From: DAIDHZ01 sp035480255
GTDB taxonomy: Bacteria; Chlamydiota; Chlamydiia; Chlamydiales; SM23-39
Direction: 5' to 3'
DNA: 64,000 nt
Assembly: GCA_964630875.1 (NCBI GenBank)
Contig: CAZVXF010000004.1
Location: 5,294-69,293 of the forward strand
In this document: piece after piece, positions 35,117 to 43,607 of the stretch
Position numbering within the stretch: the first letter of the stretch is position 1
How the letters are laid out: each line of letters opens with the position of its first letter
Made by a program: the position numbers and the translations under genes
Notes under the pieces: generated by a model
The model's input: the letters and a program-made list of their open reading frames with translations, nothing else
The model's database searches: none
Told to the model about the DNA's origin: nothing

Positions 35117-35415
35117 ACTATCTCACTTAAAAAGGAACCATTGTATCACAACGAGATCAGTTTTCAAAATTGATTTTTATCAAATCATTTTATTAAGCGT
35201 AACCACAAATTTTCAATTATTGTACAATTACAATCGCGGAAATTACAATTAATGATTTAAATTTAGATTATACAGATTTTACAGAAGTAATAAAACCTTC
35301 TTTAAAAGTTCAAAAAATCTCCGCTTTTTGCAATCACACTGCTGCAAAAGTCGCTTCCGTATGGGCAGATGTAGCGCACAAAAAAGCACTTCTTGCTACT
35401 GATGAAAAAGGATTT
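35117..35415. other. intergenic region
   Basis: About 300 AT-rich bases between the divergently placed glnS start and the patatin stop. The right two-thirds hold an open plus-strand frame described separately. No hairpin or tRNA was seen. Confidence 0.4.
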
Positions 35416-35427
35416 TTAAGGTTTTAA
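35203..35427 (+). pseudogene. possible gene remnant without a start codon
   Basis: A 74-codon open frame ends at TAA 35425-35427. Its protein-like sequence includes KVQKISAFCNHTAAK and VASVWADVAHKKALL. There is no ATG, GTG or TTG start at its head and no ribosome-binding site, so it is more likely a decayed 3' fragment than a gene. It overlaps the patatin 3' end by 12 bases. Confidence 0.3.
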
Positions 35428-36564
35428 TAATCGAGGAATCAACTCGTTTAACTTTTTTTTGTTTTGCTTCACTAAACTTTGTCCTTCTTTATTCAAACGC
35501 AAAAGATTTAATGGCGAAATATCGTCGAGAATTTTCTTAAAACTAGAAATTTCTTCGTTAAAATAATAGATGTCCACAGGAAAAGGGAATGTTTTATCAA
35601 GTAAGATATGATCAAATTGCATCTGGCTATCCAGCAACACGGATAAAATCTCTTCACTCCATTGCAAATCCCCCCATCCTACTTGTTTACCTGTCGGAAT
35701 TTTTTCTCCTTTTACTTTTCCCGTGCCTAATGATACGAGAATATATTTCTTCTTAGGATATTCCTTCATTGCGATCAAAACGGCTGCCAAACTCGGATTG
35801 TTTGCAAAGAGACCGCCATCGACTAATACAAATCTATTTTTTTGAGAACCAAACACGACGCTTGGAAAATATCCAGGCGGAGAAACAGCTCCCATGAGAA
35901 GATCAGAAACTGCAAAATTAATATCTAGGAGTCCATCTTGCTTCCAATTCACAAAAAGTAGTGGCGATTGTTCTCTAACTCCATAAGCTGGAATGATCAT
36001 GTTCGTAAGTAATTGATCAAAATATGTATTCCCAAGATATTCTTTAAAAACATCATATCGCTCGGACGTCATGTATTTTGGACCTAAAATTCCATTTAAG
36101 GTCAAAATCCGATGATACCAAGGGTTATAGAAAATTTTTTTCCCATCTTTTCGATAAATATTGATCGCATCTGTTGCAGAATATTTGGGTTTATTATTTT
36201 CTCCAGGAATCGTTAAAAGAACAGAAAGGAGAGCCCCTGTTGATGTCCCCATAATGACATCGAATAATTCTGCAATCGGTTTTTTACTTTTCTTTTCGAT
36301 ATATTCCAAAATGTGTGCGGGCAATAGACCATAAACGCCGCCCCCGTCGATCGCAAGAATCCGAATATATTCCTGATCATCTTTCGACGGCAAAGTGCGC
36401 TGCATCGGCCGTGGATCTTGGTCGAGATGAGAGTACACAGAAAGGATCGCACTTCTCTGCTGAAATGGATAATAAACGTAAATTCCAACGATCACAAAAA
36501 ACGAAATCGCGATCGTCGTTAGATATGGATACTTGATAAATGGGGCTTTAAGGTATCTCTTCAT
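35416..36564 (-). CDS. patatin-like phospholipase
   Basis: A 382-residue lipid acyl hydrolase. The oxyanion loop DGGGVYGLL (73-81), the nucleophile elbow GTSTG with Ser108 and the DGG motif with Asp249 give a complete Ser-Asp dyad. An N-terminal membrane segment (about 14-33, TTIAISFFVIVGIYVYYPF) could be an anchor or an uncleaved signal. Patatins deacylate phospholipids, and bacterial ones are often exported toward host membranes; that role is inference here. Confidence 0.9.
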   Translation of the reverse strand: MKRYLKAPFIKYPYLTTIAISFFVIVGIYVYYPFQQRSAILSVYSHLDQDPRPMQRTLPSKDDQEYIRILAIDGGGVYGLLPAHILEYIEKKSKKPIAELFDVIMGTSTGALLSVLLTIPGENNKPKYSATDAINIYRKDGKKIFYNPWYHRILTLNGILGPKYMTSERYDVFKEYLGNTYFDQLLTNMIIPAYGVREQSPLLFVNWKQDGLLDINFAVSDLLMGAVSPPGYFPSVVFGSQKNRFVLVDGGLFANNPSLAAVLIAMKEYPKKKYILVSLGTGKVKGEKIPTGKQVGWGDLQWSEEILSVLLDSQMQFDHILLDKTFPFPVDIYYFNEEISSFKKILDDISPLNLLRLNKEGQSLVKQNKKKLNELIPRLLKP

Positions 36565-36600
36565 AAAATCACATATATCATATACTCAAAATTTAATTGA

Positions 36601-37323
36601 ATGAAAACAGGCAGTCTTTTTTTTGGTGTTGAAGTGAATAGTCCATGGCCAGAGATCTGGCCTGAGGGAAGAGTCATTGAAGAGCCTTTTCGTCATATTA
36701 CCATAGATTTTTTAGGAAACAAAAGAGTTGAGCTGCCCAAGATTGCTCCAATGATTGGAACATGCGGTTTTTTTGATCAAACGATCTTTCCCAATTCGCG
36801 TTGCGTTTCTTGGCATGTTCACTTCTTGAATCAAGAGATTGCAACTTTGCAAAAACAAATTTCTGACAAACCATGGTTGCCCCATCTCACTGTGTGCAGA
36901 AAGCCCTTTCATCGAGATGAGTGGGCGGCTTTTTTCCGACCACTCCCCTGTTTTGCAAAGGCATTACATCTTTATAAAAGTCTCGGGTTTTCTCATTATG
37001 AAACTCTCTGGTCTCACGCATTTTTACCGCCTTTTGAGGAGATTGAACATACTGCCGATGTCGCATTTAATATTTTTGGGATAAATCTCGATCATCTTTA
37101 TGAAAATGCATTTACAGCGCTAGCATTCAAACATCCACCTCTTGTTCTGTTATGGAAACCAAAGCATATAGCAACTCTTGATGAAGTCATTATCGCACTC
37201 AATAAAGTTGTTCAAGCTGCGGATCGTACTGAAGGGTGTCCATTTAAAGCTGTCAGCTTTCATGGAGAAGTTAAGCCATTTCAACAACAATTTATCCAGT
37301 GGGAAATGATCATCGATGTTTAA
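36601..37323 (+). CDS. 2H-phosphoesterase-like domain fused to archease
   Basis: A 240-residue two-domain protein. Residues ~1-140 resemble the LigT/2H phosphoesterase fold with two H-x-T motifs, HIT (32-34) and HLT (95-97), which act on 2',3'-cyclic phosphate or 2'-5' bonds. Residues ~146-240 are an archease: EEIEHTADVAFNIFG at 146-160, then FKAVSFHGEV and a terminal Asp-Val like the metal-binding end of archease. The archease part is about 95 residues, shorter than the usual ~140. It overlaps rtcB by 8 bases, so it probably activates RtcB by promoting guanylylation and may also trim RNA ends. Confidence 0.8.
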   Translation: MKTGSLFFGVEVNSPWPEIWPEGRVIEEPFRHITIDFLGNKRVELPKIAPMIGTCGFFDQTIFPNSRCVSWHVHFLNQEIATLQKQISDKPWLPHLTVCRKPFHRDEWAAFFRPLPCFAKALHLYKSLGFSHYETLWSHAFLPPFEEIEHTADVAFNIFGINLDHLYENAFTALAFKHPPLVLLWKPKHIATLDEVIIALNKVVQAADRTEGCPFKAVSFHGEVKPFQQQFIQWEMIIDV

Positions 37324-38719
37324 GAAAATAAACCCCTCTACGTATCTTATCCCGCAAGAAGGACAAATGCGCGTGCCAGGCCTCTTGATTGCGAATGAAA
37401 ACCAAATCGATGCAAGCTTAGAAAAAGCGCTCACTCAAGTGCGCAATGTCGCTTGCCTTCCTGGGATAGTTGGCTATAGCATCGCGATGCCTGATATTCA
37501 TTGGGGATATGGATTTCCAATTGGTGGGGTTGCGGCAATGGATTTGGAAACTGGCGTGATTAGCCCAGGCGGAGTAGGATATGATATCAATTGTGGTGTC
37601 CGAATCGGTATCGCTCCGATTCCTTTTGCAAGTCTTTCAGGCAGTATAAAAAAATCACTCTTGGATGTCATTTTCCGCAATATTCCATCAGGAACAGGTC
37701 AAGGTCATGTTGGCAAAAAGCTTACGGACGCAGACTACAAAAAAATTGCAGAAAAGGGAGTTCGCTTTTCGATTGAACAGGGCTACGGATTTCAAAAAGA
37801 CTTAGATCATATCGAAAGTGATGGAATGTTAGACGGTGCTGATCTTACATGCGTTTCAAAAGATGCCAAAGAGCGTGGAATGAGCCAGCTTGGCTCCATT
37901 GGTTCAGGAAATCATTTTGTGGAAATTGGAGAAGTAGGAACCCTATTTGATCTCGAGGCCGCAAAGCATTGGAAGATTGAACTTGGTATGACCTATGTGC
38001 TGGTTCATTCCGGATCACGCGGTTTTGGCCATCAAGTATGTTCGGATTATCTCACAAAATATATTCAAGCAGGATATGCTGAAAATCTTCCTGACCGTCA
38101 ACTTTGCGCCGCACCCATCAATAGCGATTTAGGTAAACAATATTGGGCAGCCATGGCATGTGCCGCAAACTATGCATTTAATAATCGACAACAGATTTTT
38201 CATGGCGTTAGAAAAGCGTTTCAGGAAACATGTGCACTAGATCCTGAAAAACTATTTCTAGTTTACGATGTATGTCATAACATCGCCAAAATGGAAACAC
38301 ATGGAGGAAAAAAGCTTTGCGTTCATCGAAAAGGTGCAACACGTGCTTTTGGAAAGGAATCACTTGAGTTATCTCCAATCTTTCGCCGGACTGGCCAACC
38401 AGTTCTTGTTCCTGGCGACATGGGAAAAGCAAGTCATTTGATGGTAGGTCTAGGAAATCCCCTCACATGGTGTAGTTCTTGTCACGGTGCTGGTCGCGCA
38501 AAAAGCCGCGTACAATCCATGGCATTTTGGAAAGGAAAAAGCGCCCAAGAACATATGCTCAGTCAAGGAGTGCAGGTAGCTGCGCATTCGTATCGAACGA
38601 TCGCGGAAGAAATGCCTGACGCGTATAAAGATGTCGATTTAGTTGTCGATGCAGTTCAAGAAGCAGGACTTGCCAAGAAAGTTGCGAGACTCAAACCAGC
38701 TCTCGTATTAAAGGGTTAA
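37316..38719 (+). CDS. rtcB: RNA-splicing ligase RtcB
   Basis: A 467-residue GTP- and manganese-dependent RNA ligase joining 2',3'-cyclic-phosphate or 3'-phosphate ends to 5'-OH ends. The metal-binding cysteine is C93 in GGVGYDINCGVR, and the histidine ligands lie in GSGNHFVE and VHSGSRGFGHQ. The guanylylated histidine is in SSCHGAGRAKSR near the C-terminus. It follows and overlaps the 2H-archease fusion and forms an RNA-repair operon with it. Confidence 0.95.
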   Translation: MFKKINPSTYLIPQEGQMRVPGLLIANENQIDASLEKALTQVRNVACLPGIVGYSIAMPDIHWGYGFPIGGVAAMDLETGVISPGGVGYDINCGVRIGIAPIPFASLSGSIKKSLLDVIFRNIPSGTGQGHVGKKLTDADYKKIAEKGVRFSIEQGYGFQKDLDHIESDGMLDGADLTCVSKDAKERGMSQLGSIGSGNHFVEIGEVGTLFDLEAAKHWKIELGMTYVLVHSGSRGFGHQVCSDYLTKYIQAGYAENLPDRQLCAAPINSDLGKQYWAAMACAANYAFNNRQQIFHGVRKAFQETCALDPEKLFLVYDVCHNIAKMETHGGKKLCVHRKGATRAFGKESLELSPIFRRTGQPVLVPGDMGKASHLMVGLGNPLTWCSSCHGAGRAKSRVQSMAFWKGKSAQEHMLSQGVQVAAHSYRTIAEEMPDAYKDVDLVVDAVQEAGLAKKVARLKPALVLKG

Positions 38720-39660
38720 TAATAAGAGACTAGAGAAAGGATCCCATTCACAAACTGGGGAACGTTTCGACCTGCAATTGAAAACCATACGCCTCCAATG
38801 ATTCCTAAATCTCTACTAAAATTGTATTCGATCGCAGGCGCTAAACTCCATTCTTCTCCTGAATGCCTTGTTGATTTTAAACCATGCCCTGAAAAACGGG
38901 TACGATTTAGATGTCTATATCTAAAATCACAAGCAGCAACCCAATTTCTTGTGAGACTATATTGCAAGGCTGAGTCTAAGGTCCAATAATTTCCTGGATA
39001 AACAGTTCCTTTGGTTGTGTTATCCCCTCCATACGTATTAAAACCTCTTACATGAACGGGCACTCCAAAACGGTAACTTGCAGTCCATCGCACATCCAAG
39101 TAGTGTGGTCCCGAAAAGTACCAAAGCTGAGAAAGAAATAATCCAATCCCTGGAAACCAGCAACCTGAGCCTGAAGCGTCAGTCTTTTTTTTGTGCGCAT
39201 TCAGATGCTGATATTTACCTGTTGGCGCATTCCCAATCAGCGAAAGCTTTAAGTTCGGTCCATTATGGATTGTTCTTTGACGCAAGATTTGCAATCCAAA
39301 AGCAAAAGGGAGATCGCCAACATTAAAGGCTCTCGCATGTTCAGTGAAATGATATACAATCCGAGGAGCTACTTGAAAATCAACGCGATCAAAAAGTCCG
39401 ATCTTAATTTGTGTACGCAATTCTTCAGTATAGAAATTCTCAATCGACTTTGCTTTCCAATCAGAGTCATCATCTGCAATATTGGCGAATGTGTCCCAAT
39501 AAATCTGAAGTTTCATATGTCCCGCTGCAACGACGCGCGCAGAAGGAGCAAGGAGAGGACCTGTAAACCAAGGCACGGGAAGATTTCCAAAATACATGCC
39601 TTGAGTTTCTTCTTCAGCGAAAACAGAAACAAACAGAAAAACAAACAGGAAATAGCGCAT
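38716..39660 (-). CDS. outer-membrane beta-barrel-like protein, paralogue 2
   Basis: A 314-residue exported protein (signal peptide about 1-15, cut after VFA) paralogous to the protein at 420-1400. It shares PWFTGPLLAPS (30-40), APTGKYQHLN, PVHVRGFNTYGG, SLAPAIEYNFS and a final aromatic VSYY. The pair indicates a small family of porin-like proteins in this genome. It overlaps the rtcB stop by 4 bases, tail to tail. Confidence 0.75.
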   Translation of the reverse strand: MRYFLFVFLFVSVFAEEETQGMYFGNLPVPWFTGPLLAPSARVVAAGHMKLQIYWDTFANIADDDSDWKAKSIENFYTEELRTQIKIGLFDRVDFQVAPRIVYHFTEHARAFNVGDLPFAFGLQILRQRTIHNGPNLKLSLIGNAPTGKYQHLNAHKKKTDASGSGCWFPGIGLFLSQLWYFSGPHYLDVRWTASYRFGVPVHVRGFNTYGGDNTTKGTVYPGNYWTLDSALQYSLTRNWVAACDFRYRHLNRTRFSGHGLKSTRHSGEEWSLAPAIEYNFSRDLGIIGGVWFSIAGRNVPQFVNGILSLVSYY

Positions 39661-39717
39661 AGAAATGAAGTTTAATCAATGCAAAAAAATCTAGCAAGTT
39701 ACGATTTTACACCATGA

Positions 39718-39772
39718 AAGGAATTGCAAAACTCCAATTGATACCCAAACAACCTCAAAAATCGGTTTTTAA
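39718..39772. repeat. composite repeat fragment
   Basis: GGAATTGCAAAACTCCAATTG matches one end of MITE family 1. It is followed at 39741 by ATACCCAAACAACCTC and an AAAATCGGTTTTT core, which matches the left arm and loop of the hairpin at 11637-11684. The right arm is missing and the sequence then diverges. It looks like two repeat fragments joined. Confidence 0.55.
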
Positions 39773-39821
39773 GCTGCGCGAAAGCTGCCGAATTTCAACG
39801 ATCGCAAGTGCCTTAATAATA

Positions 39822-40787
39822 TCACTCTAGGATCCATTCTTCTAATAGAGAATCAAGCCAGAAAAAGCCTCGTGGCGATTTGGGATGTCCAAGATATCCC
39901 ATATGACCCCCTTTTTTGGTTTTATAGATTTGTATATTTTTTGGAAGATCTTCATCATCGAAAGCACTATGAGCGACAATTGGATCATCTTGAGCAAATA
40001 GAATTTTGCACGGAATCGAAATCAGTTCTACATAATCTTTCGAACTACATTTTGCATAGTAATCTTCGACATCCTCAAAACCTACTCGCGGAGCTGTATA
40101 GAGCTCATCAAACTTATAAAGAGATAGATCTTGAGGCAAATCGACTGGAGGAAGATCAAATGTTTTGTGCAAGAAATCAACTTCTTCACGAATTAACTTA
40201 TAAAAGTAACGATTATATACTCCTTTAGCAACACCTTCAACAAGCGTTGCACTCGAGCGCATGTCTACAGGCGGACAAATGGCAATAACGCTCTTGATAA
40301 ACCGATGCCCGAAAGACCCCATCTCTCCGACCATCTTTAACACGATATTACCCCCAAGTGAAAATCCGATTAATGTAATCGGAGAATGGGGAAATTGTTT
40401 TTTTAGAAATTTTACAGCTTCAAAAAGATCATCACTGCGACCGCTATGAAAGATTTGCTTCGCATGTCCTCGTCCAGAGCCACATCCTCGCATATTAAAT
40501 CGAACAACCTTAATCCCATGAGGGGTAAGTCGATTCACAAGACGCATCAAATAGGAAGATTCATGCGATCCACAAAGACCATGTACACACAAAATTGTCG
40601 GATCAGTCTCTTTCCAGTTATCAGGAGTTGTAGATTCTAACACTAACTTATCACCATCTTCTAGAGCGACAAAGTCTTGCGTAGATCTAGGTTTAGAAAT
40701 CCACCACTTTGTTGTGGAAAGCCAAGCTTGAAGGTGCGGATCACCAAACATTGGACAAGGATCGAAAGGAAGTTCTTGGCTGCCCAT
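39822..40787 (-). CDS. alpha/beta hydrolase, YheT-like
   Basis: A 321-residue hydrolase of the YheT/ABHD1-3 group. It has VHGLCGSHESSYL after the first strand, RGCGSG, the nucleophile elbow GFSLGG, the acid-containing DDPIV and the C-terminal GGHMGYLG histidine. The group includes esterases and lipases of uncertain natural substrate. It begins with an N-terminal region typical of YheT that positions the cap (PFDPCPMFGDPHLQ). Confidence 0.85.
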   Translation of the reverse strand: MGSQELPFDPCPMFGDPHLQAWLSTTKWWISKPRSTQDFVALEDGDKLVLESTTPDNWKETDPTILCVHGLCGSHESSYLMRLVNRLTPHGIKVVRFNMRGCGSGRGHAKQIFHSGRSDDLFEAVKFLKKQFPHSPITLIGFSLGGNIVLKMVGEMGSFGHRFIKSVIAICPPVDMRSSATLVEGVAKGVYNRYFYKLIREEVDFLHKTFDLPPVDLPQDLSLYKFDELYTAPRVGFEDVEDYYAKCSSKDYVELISIPCKILFAQDDPIVAHSAFDDEDLPKNIQIYKTKKGGHMGYLGHPKSPRGFFWLDSLLEEWILE

Positions 40788-40888
40788 ATATCATCATTAT
40801 ATAACTATAATGCATAATATAATCAAATTTGCAATTAAGTAATTAATTCTTCGGCTCTTATAATTATACTTACGTAAAACTCAGAGAA

Positions 40889-41404
40889 TTAGTGAAAGGG
40901 AAAGCCTTTTGATATTGGAATATCATAAAATAGTACGAACGACTCTTCGCCTGGATTTCTCCATCCGATACTTGCATTTGAGAGATGATAAAAGTGAACG
41001 CCGAGACGACTTTTATCACAAAATTGCCAAGCAAGTTCTACACCGCTGCGAAACTCTAATGGAAAACCAAGATCGCGGCCATCGCCTTTGATGAAATATC
41101 CTGCAGCAAATCCTGGTGCGAATAACAGATGCTCAAAAAAAACAAGATCGAAATTCAATCCAGCATAAAAATATTTCGTTCCACGCATTGTCATGAGCGC
41201 GCCAATTAAAGGACGAAATTCTAGATGTGGGTTTGGACTCTTCAGACATCTCAAATGAAATTTGTATTCAAGAGCAAACTCTTGTGTTCGCCATCGATCT
41301 TGAAGCAAATTGTATACACCAGTTGCTACTGAGAAATAATCAGGCGGTGGAGTTGCATGCAGTGAACAGAAAGTAAGTAGAGTAATTAACAAAAAACTTC
41401 GCAT
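40889..41404 (-). CDS. pagL: lipid A 3-O-deacylase, PagL family
   Basis: A 171-residue outer-membrane enzyme removing the 3-O-acyl chain of lipid A. The catalytic region reads HFYHLSNASIGWRNPGEES, with His140, Ser142 and Glu154 at the spacing of the known PagL triad. A signal peptide (MRSFLLITLLTFCSLHA) follows the ATG at 41404, which has AGGAG about 10 bases upstream; a longer frame to 41476 would bury it. Altering lipid A would help evade host sensing. Confidence 0.85.
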   Translation of the reverse strand: MRSFLLITLLTFCSLHATPPPDYFSVATGVYNLLQDRWRTQEFALEYKFHLRCLKSPNPHLEFRPLIGALMTMRGTKYFYAGLNFDLVFFEHLLFAPGFAAGYFIKGDGRDLGFPLEFRSGVELAWQFCDKSRLGVHFYHLSNASIGWRNPGEESFVLFYDIPISKGFPFH

Positions 41405-41450
41405 TAAATCCGAACTCCTGATATTTTTGTTGATTTTACATGGAGATTCT

Positions 41451-42074
41451 ATGAACCACAAATATTTAAAATCCATTTTTCTTGCTATGATTATTCCAAC
41501 TCTTAGCTTCGCGCAAGAGCATTATCCTGTTGGAGAAAGACCGAAAGAAAAAAAAGAAAAAGAAGTATCCTCCAATTTTTTCATCAATTCATATCCTGTG
41601 AACTATTTTCCTTTAGGAATGCATTGCCTACTCTCTGTTTCTGCGTTTGGAGATAGTTTAGACATCGAAGATGGATCTCGATGGAAAATTTCTCCATATG
41701 ATGCTGCAAAAGTCGCAAGCTGGGGTTCTCAAGATCCGTTAATTATTACACAAAACCATGATTGGTTTTCTCGATATAACTATAGAATCATAAATCATGC
41801 AACTGGAGGAACTCTAGTCGCCAATTTGCATCTAGGTCCTTTTAAAAATGGTCCGTACACTCGCTACATTCAATCCATCAATCCATTGCTCGGTGAAATT
41901 GTTCTTAACGATTTGACTCGTTGGCAAGTATCCTTCCTAGACCATGGTTCTTTGATTGAGTGGTATGTCAATGATGCAATCATTATTGGTTACAATAGTG
42001 GTTGGGATGCTGATTGCCAAGGTTTGCTCATTAATGTGAATAAAAATGAACACATTCGCGCAGCACAATTTTAA
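41451..42074 (+). CDS. secreted protein with repeated DG/DLTRW units
   Basis: A 207-residue protein with a clear signal peptide (MNHKYLKSIFLAMIIPTLSFA) and GGAG before the ATG. The mature part has two related units, one with DGSRWKISPYDAAKVASWGSQDPLIITQN and one with LTRWQVSFLDHGSLIEWYVNDAIII, about 95 residues apart. The N-terminus of the mature chain contains YPVGERP followed by a Lys/Glu stretch, echoing the RVPVG motif of the next genes. Periplasmic or outer-membrane location is likely; the function is unknown. Confidence 0.6.
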   Translation: MNHKYLKSIFLAMIIPTLSFAQEHYPVGERPKEKKEKEVSSNFFINSYPVNYFPLGMHCLLSVSAFGDSLDIEDGSRWKISPYDAAKVASWGSQDPLIITQNHDWFSRYNYRIINHATGGTLVANLHLGPFKNGPYTRYIQSINPLLGEIVLNDLTRWQVSFLDHGSLIEWYVNDAIIIGYNSGWDADCQGLLINVNKNEHIRAAQF

Positions 42075-42082
42075 GGGAAACC

Positions 42083-42604
42083 ATGATAATTCCATCTGTC
42101 AGACATGATCCGCAAAATGTTATTGGAAGGGTTGAGTATTGTTTAAATTCTCGGGTCAGTATTCTTGCAATTGGAATTATTAGCTCTGCGGCGGTTCTTG
42201 CAATCGTACAACCGCCGGCGGCTCTAGTGCTCGCAACGGTCATCATCGCTGTCTCTATTGCTGCGGCGTTTCCTCACCCTATATCGATTAGACACAGACC
42301 AACTCATGTAAGAGAAATCCCAGAGTTATTGAATTCACCAATGGATACCTATACTCGATGGAGAGATGTTCCCTCTGATGCTTTGCGAGTTTTGCACCTT
42401 CCTTCCTCTTTGCCTCGCTTTGAGCCCACTTGGATAAGACGACCAGAGCCAGTTCAACCTGAGCGAGTTCCCGTTGGAGCGACTCCTGCAAAACGACCAG
42501 AGCCAGTTCGACAAAATTCAATACCCGAAAGAGTTCCTGTGGGTCGAAACGAAAATAAACAAGTTCAACAAAATTCTGAGCGAGTTCCCGTTGGAGTGAG
42601 ATGA
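42083..42604 (+). CDS. Inc-like bilobed membrane protein with RVPVG motifs
   Basis: A 173-residue protein. Residues 25-63 form two closely spaced hydrophobic segments separated by QPP, the bilobed pattern typical of chlamydial inclusion-membrane (Inc) proteins. After ~100 residues comes a Pro/Arg-rich tail with ERVPVG repeated three times. Inc proteins are type III-secreted into the vacuole membrane; assignment here rests on topology alone. It overlaps the zinc-ribbon gene by ATGA. Confidence 0.55.
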   Translation: MIIPSVRHDPQNVIGRVEYCLNSRVSILAIGIISSAAVLAIVQPPAALVLATVIIAVSIAAAFPHPISIRHRPTHVREIPELLNSPMDTYTRWRDVPSDALRVLHLPSSLPRFEPTWIRRPEPVQPERVPVGATPAKRPEPVRQNSIPERVPVGRNENKQVQQNSERVPVGVR

Positions 42605-42861
42605 ACTGCTGGAAATGCGCAAAAAAGCTTGATGAAGGCATGCACATTAGGTTTCGAACGGTTTGTCATCATTGCGATGTAGATTTGCACGTTTGCATCA
42701 ACTGCAAATATTTTGCGCCTAGTAAACCAAATGACTGCATTGTTCCTGGAATAGATAACATTCGAGATAAGGAACGAGCAAATCTGTGCGAAGAATTTAC
42801 ACCACTGCAAAACAGGCCTTCTGTTCAAATCAAACAGAAATTCAACGATCTATTTAAATAG
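42601..42861 (+). CDS. small zinc-ribbon protein
   Basis: An 86-residue protein with three C-x-x-C pairs (C3/C6, C22/C25, C32/C35) and two further cysteines, suggesting one or two zinc sites. The pattern CWKC...CHHCDVDLHVCINCKYF followed by DKERANLCEEF matches a small conserved bacterial family of unknown function. It is translationally coupled to the Inc-like gene upstream. A role in nucleic-acid or protein binding is possible but unproven. Confidence 0.7.
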   Translation: MNCWKCAKKLDEGMHIRFRTVCHHCDVDLHVCINCKYFAPSKPNDCIVPGIDNIRDKERANLCEEFTPLQNRPSVQIKQKFNDLFK

Positions 42862-42869
42862 GAAATACA

Positions 42870-43607
42870 ATGACAACTCCAAATTCAACAATGCCATCAT
42901 CGAGGCCCTGGGTAAATGCGACTACAACAGCAGTACTTGCTTATTCCCTTGCGCCTAATGCAATGGGTTTATTTCCGCGCAACGCTGCGGCAGCAACAGC
43001 AGCTGTTGCTGTTTTGAATCTTCCAGAAGAAGGGCAAACGTATGCACGTTTGGGAAATTCTGTGTTCGGAGGAACAGCTCTTGCTTGGAAACTCTCTTCA
43101 TCCGATACATCCGCTAAATCTTTCATGATTTCTGCTGGGCTCGCCAGTTCAGCGATCTTTCTATTCCAGAACTTTTTTGAACAGATCTTCGACACAAGAG
43201 CACAAGCACCTCAAGCAGTCCCGACAACTCAAACTGTAGTTGTGCTACCAGTACCACAAAATGTGCATATGGCTCAGAATCCAATTCCGTTTAGGCCACA
43301 AACGCAAGGTCCTCAATCCGTCGCTCAGACAGCGTATACGCAACAGCGAGTACCAGTAGGCGTACCAACTGCACAAACTGTGCAAGGGCATGCGAATCCT
43401 ACGCAGGGTTTGCCACAAACACCACGTCATCCAACCGTCGCTCAAACAGCGTCTATGCAACAGCGAGTACCAGTAGGCGTACCAACTACACAAACTGTGC
43501 AGGTGCCTGTGAATCCCCTGCAGGGTAGGCCTCAAACGCAAGGTCCTCAATCCGTCGCTCAGACAGCGTCTATGCAACAACGAGATCAAGTAGGCAGCCG
43601 TGCTTGA
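42870..43607 (+). CDS. tandem-repeat protein with RVPVG motifs
   Basis: A 245-residue protein. An Ala-rich, weakly hydrophobic N-terminal half (~20-110) is followed by a Gln/Pro/Thr-rich tail containing three imperfect ~40-residue repeats with the core SVAQTA.TQQRVPVGVPTAQTVQ. RVPVG links it to the gene at 42083. The repeat tail is probably disordered. There is no signal peptide. The role is unknown; a host-interacting or structural role would fit its neighbours. Confidence 0.6.
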   Translation: MTTPNSTMPSSRPWVNATTTAVLAYSLAPNAMGLFPRNAAAATAAVAVLNLPEEGQTYARLGNSVFGGTALAWKLSSSDTSAKSFMISAGLASSAIFLFQNFFEQIFDTRAQAPQAVPTTQTVVVLPVPQNVHMAQNPIPFRPQTQGPQSVAQTAYTQQRVPVGVPTAQTVQGHANPTQGLPQTPRHPTVAQTASMQQRVPVGVPTTQTVQVPVNPLQGRPQTQGPQSVAQTASMQQRDQVGSRA

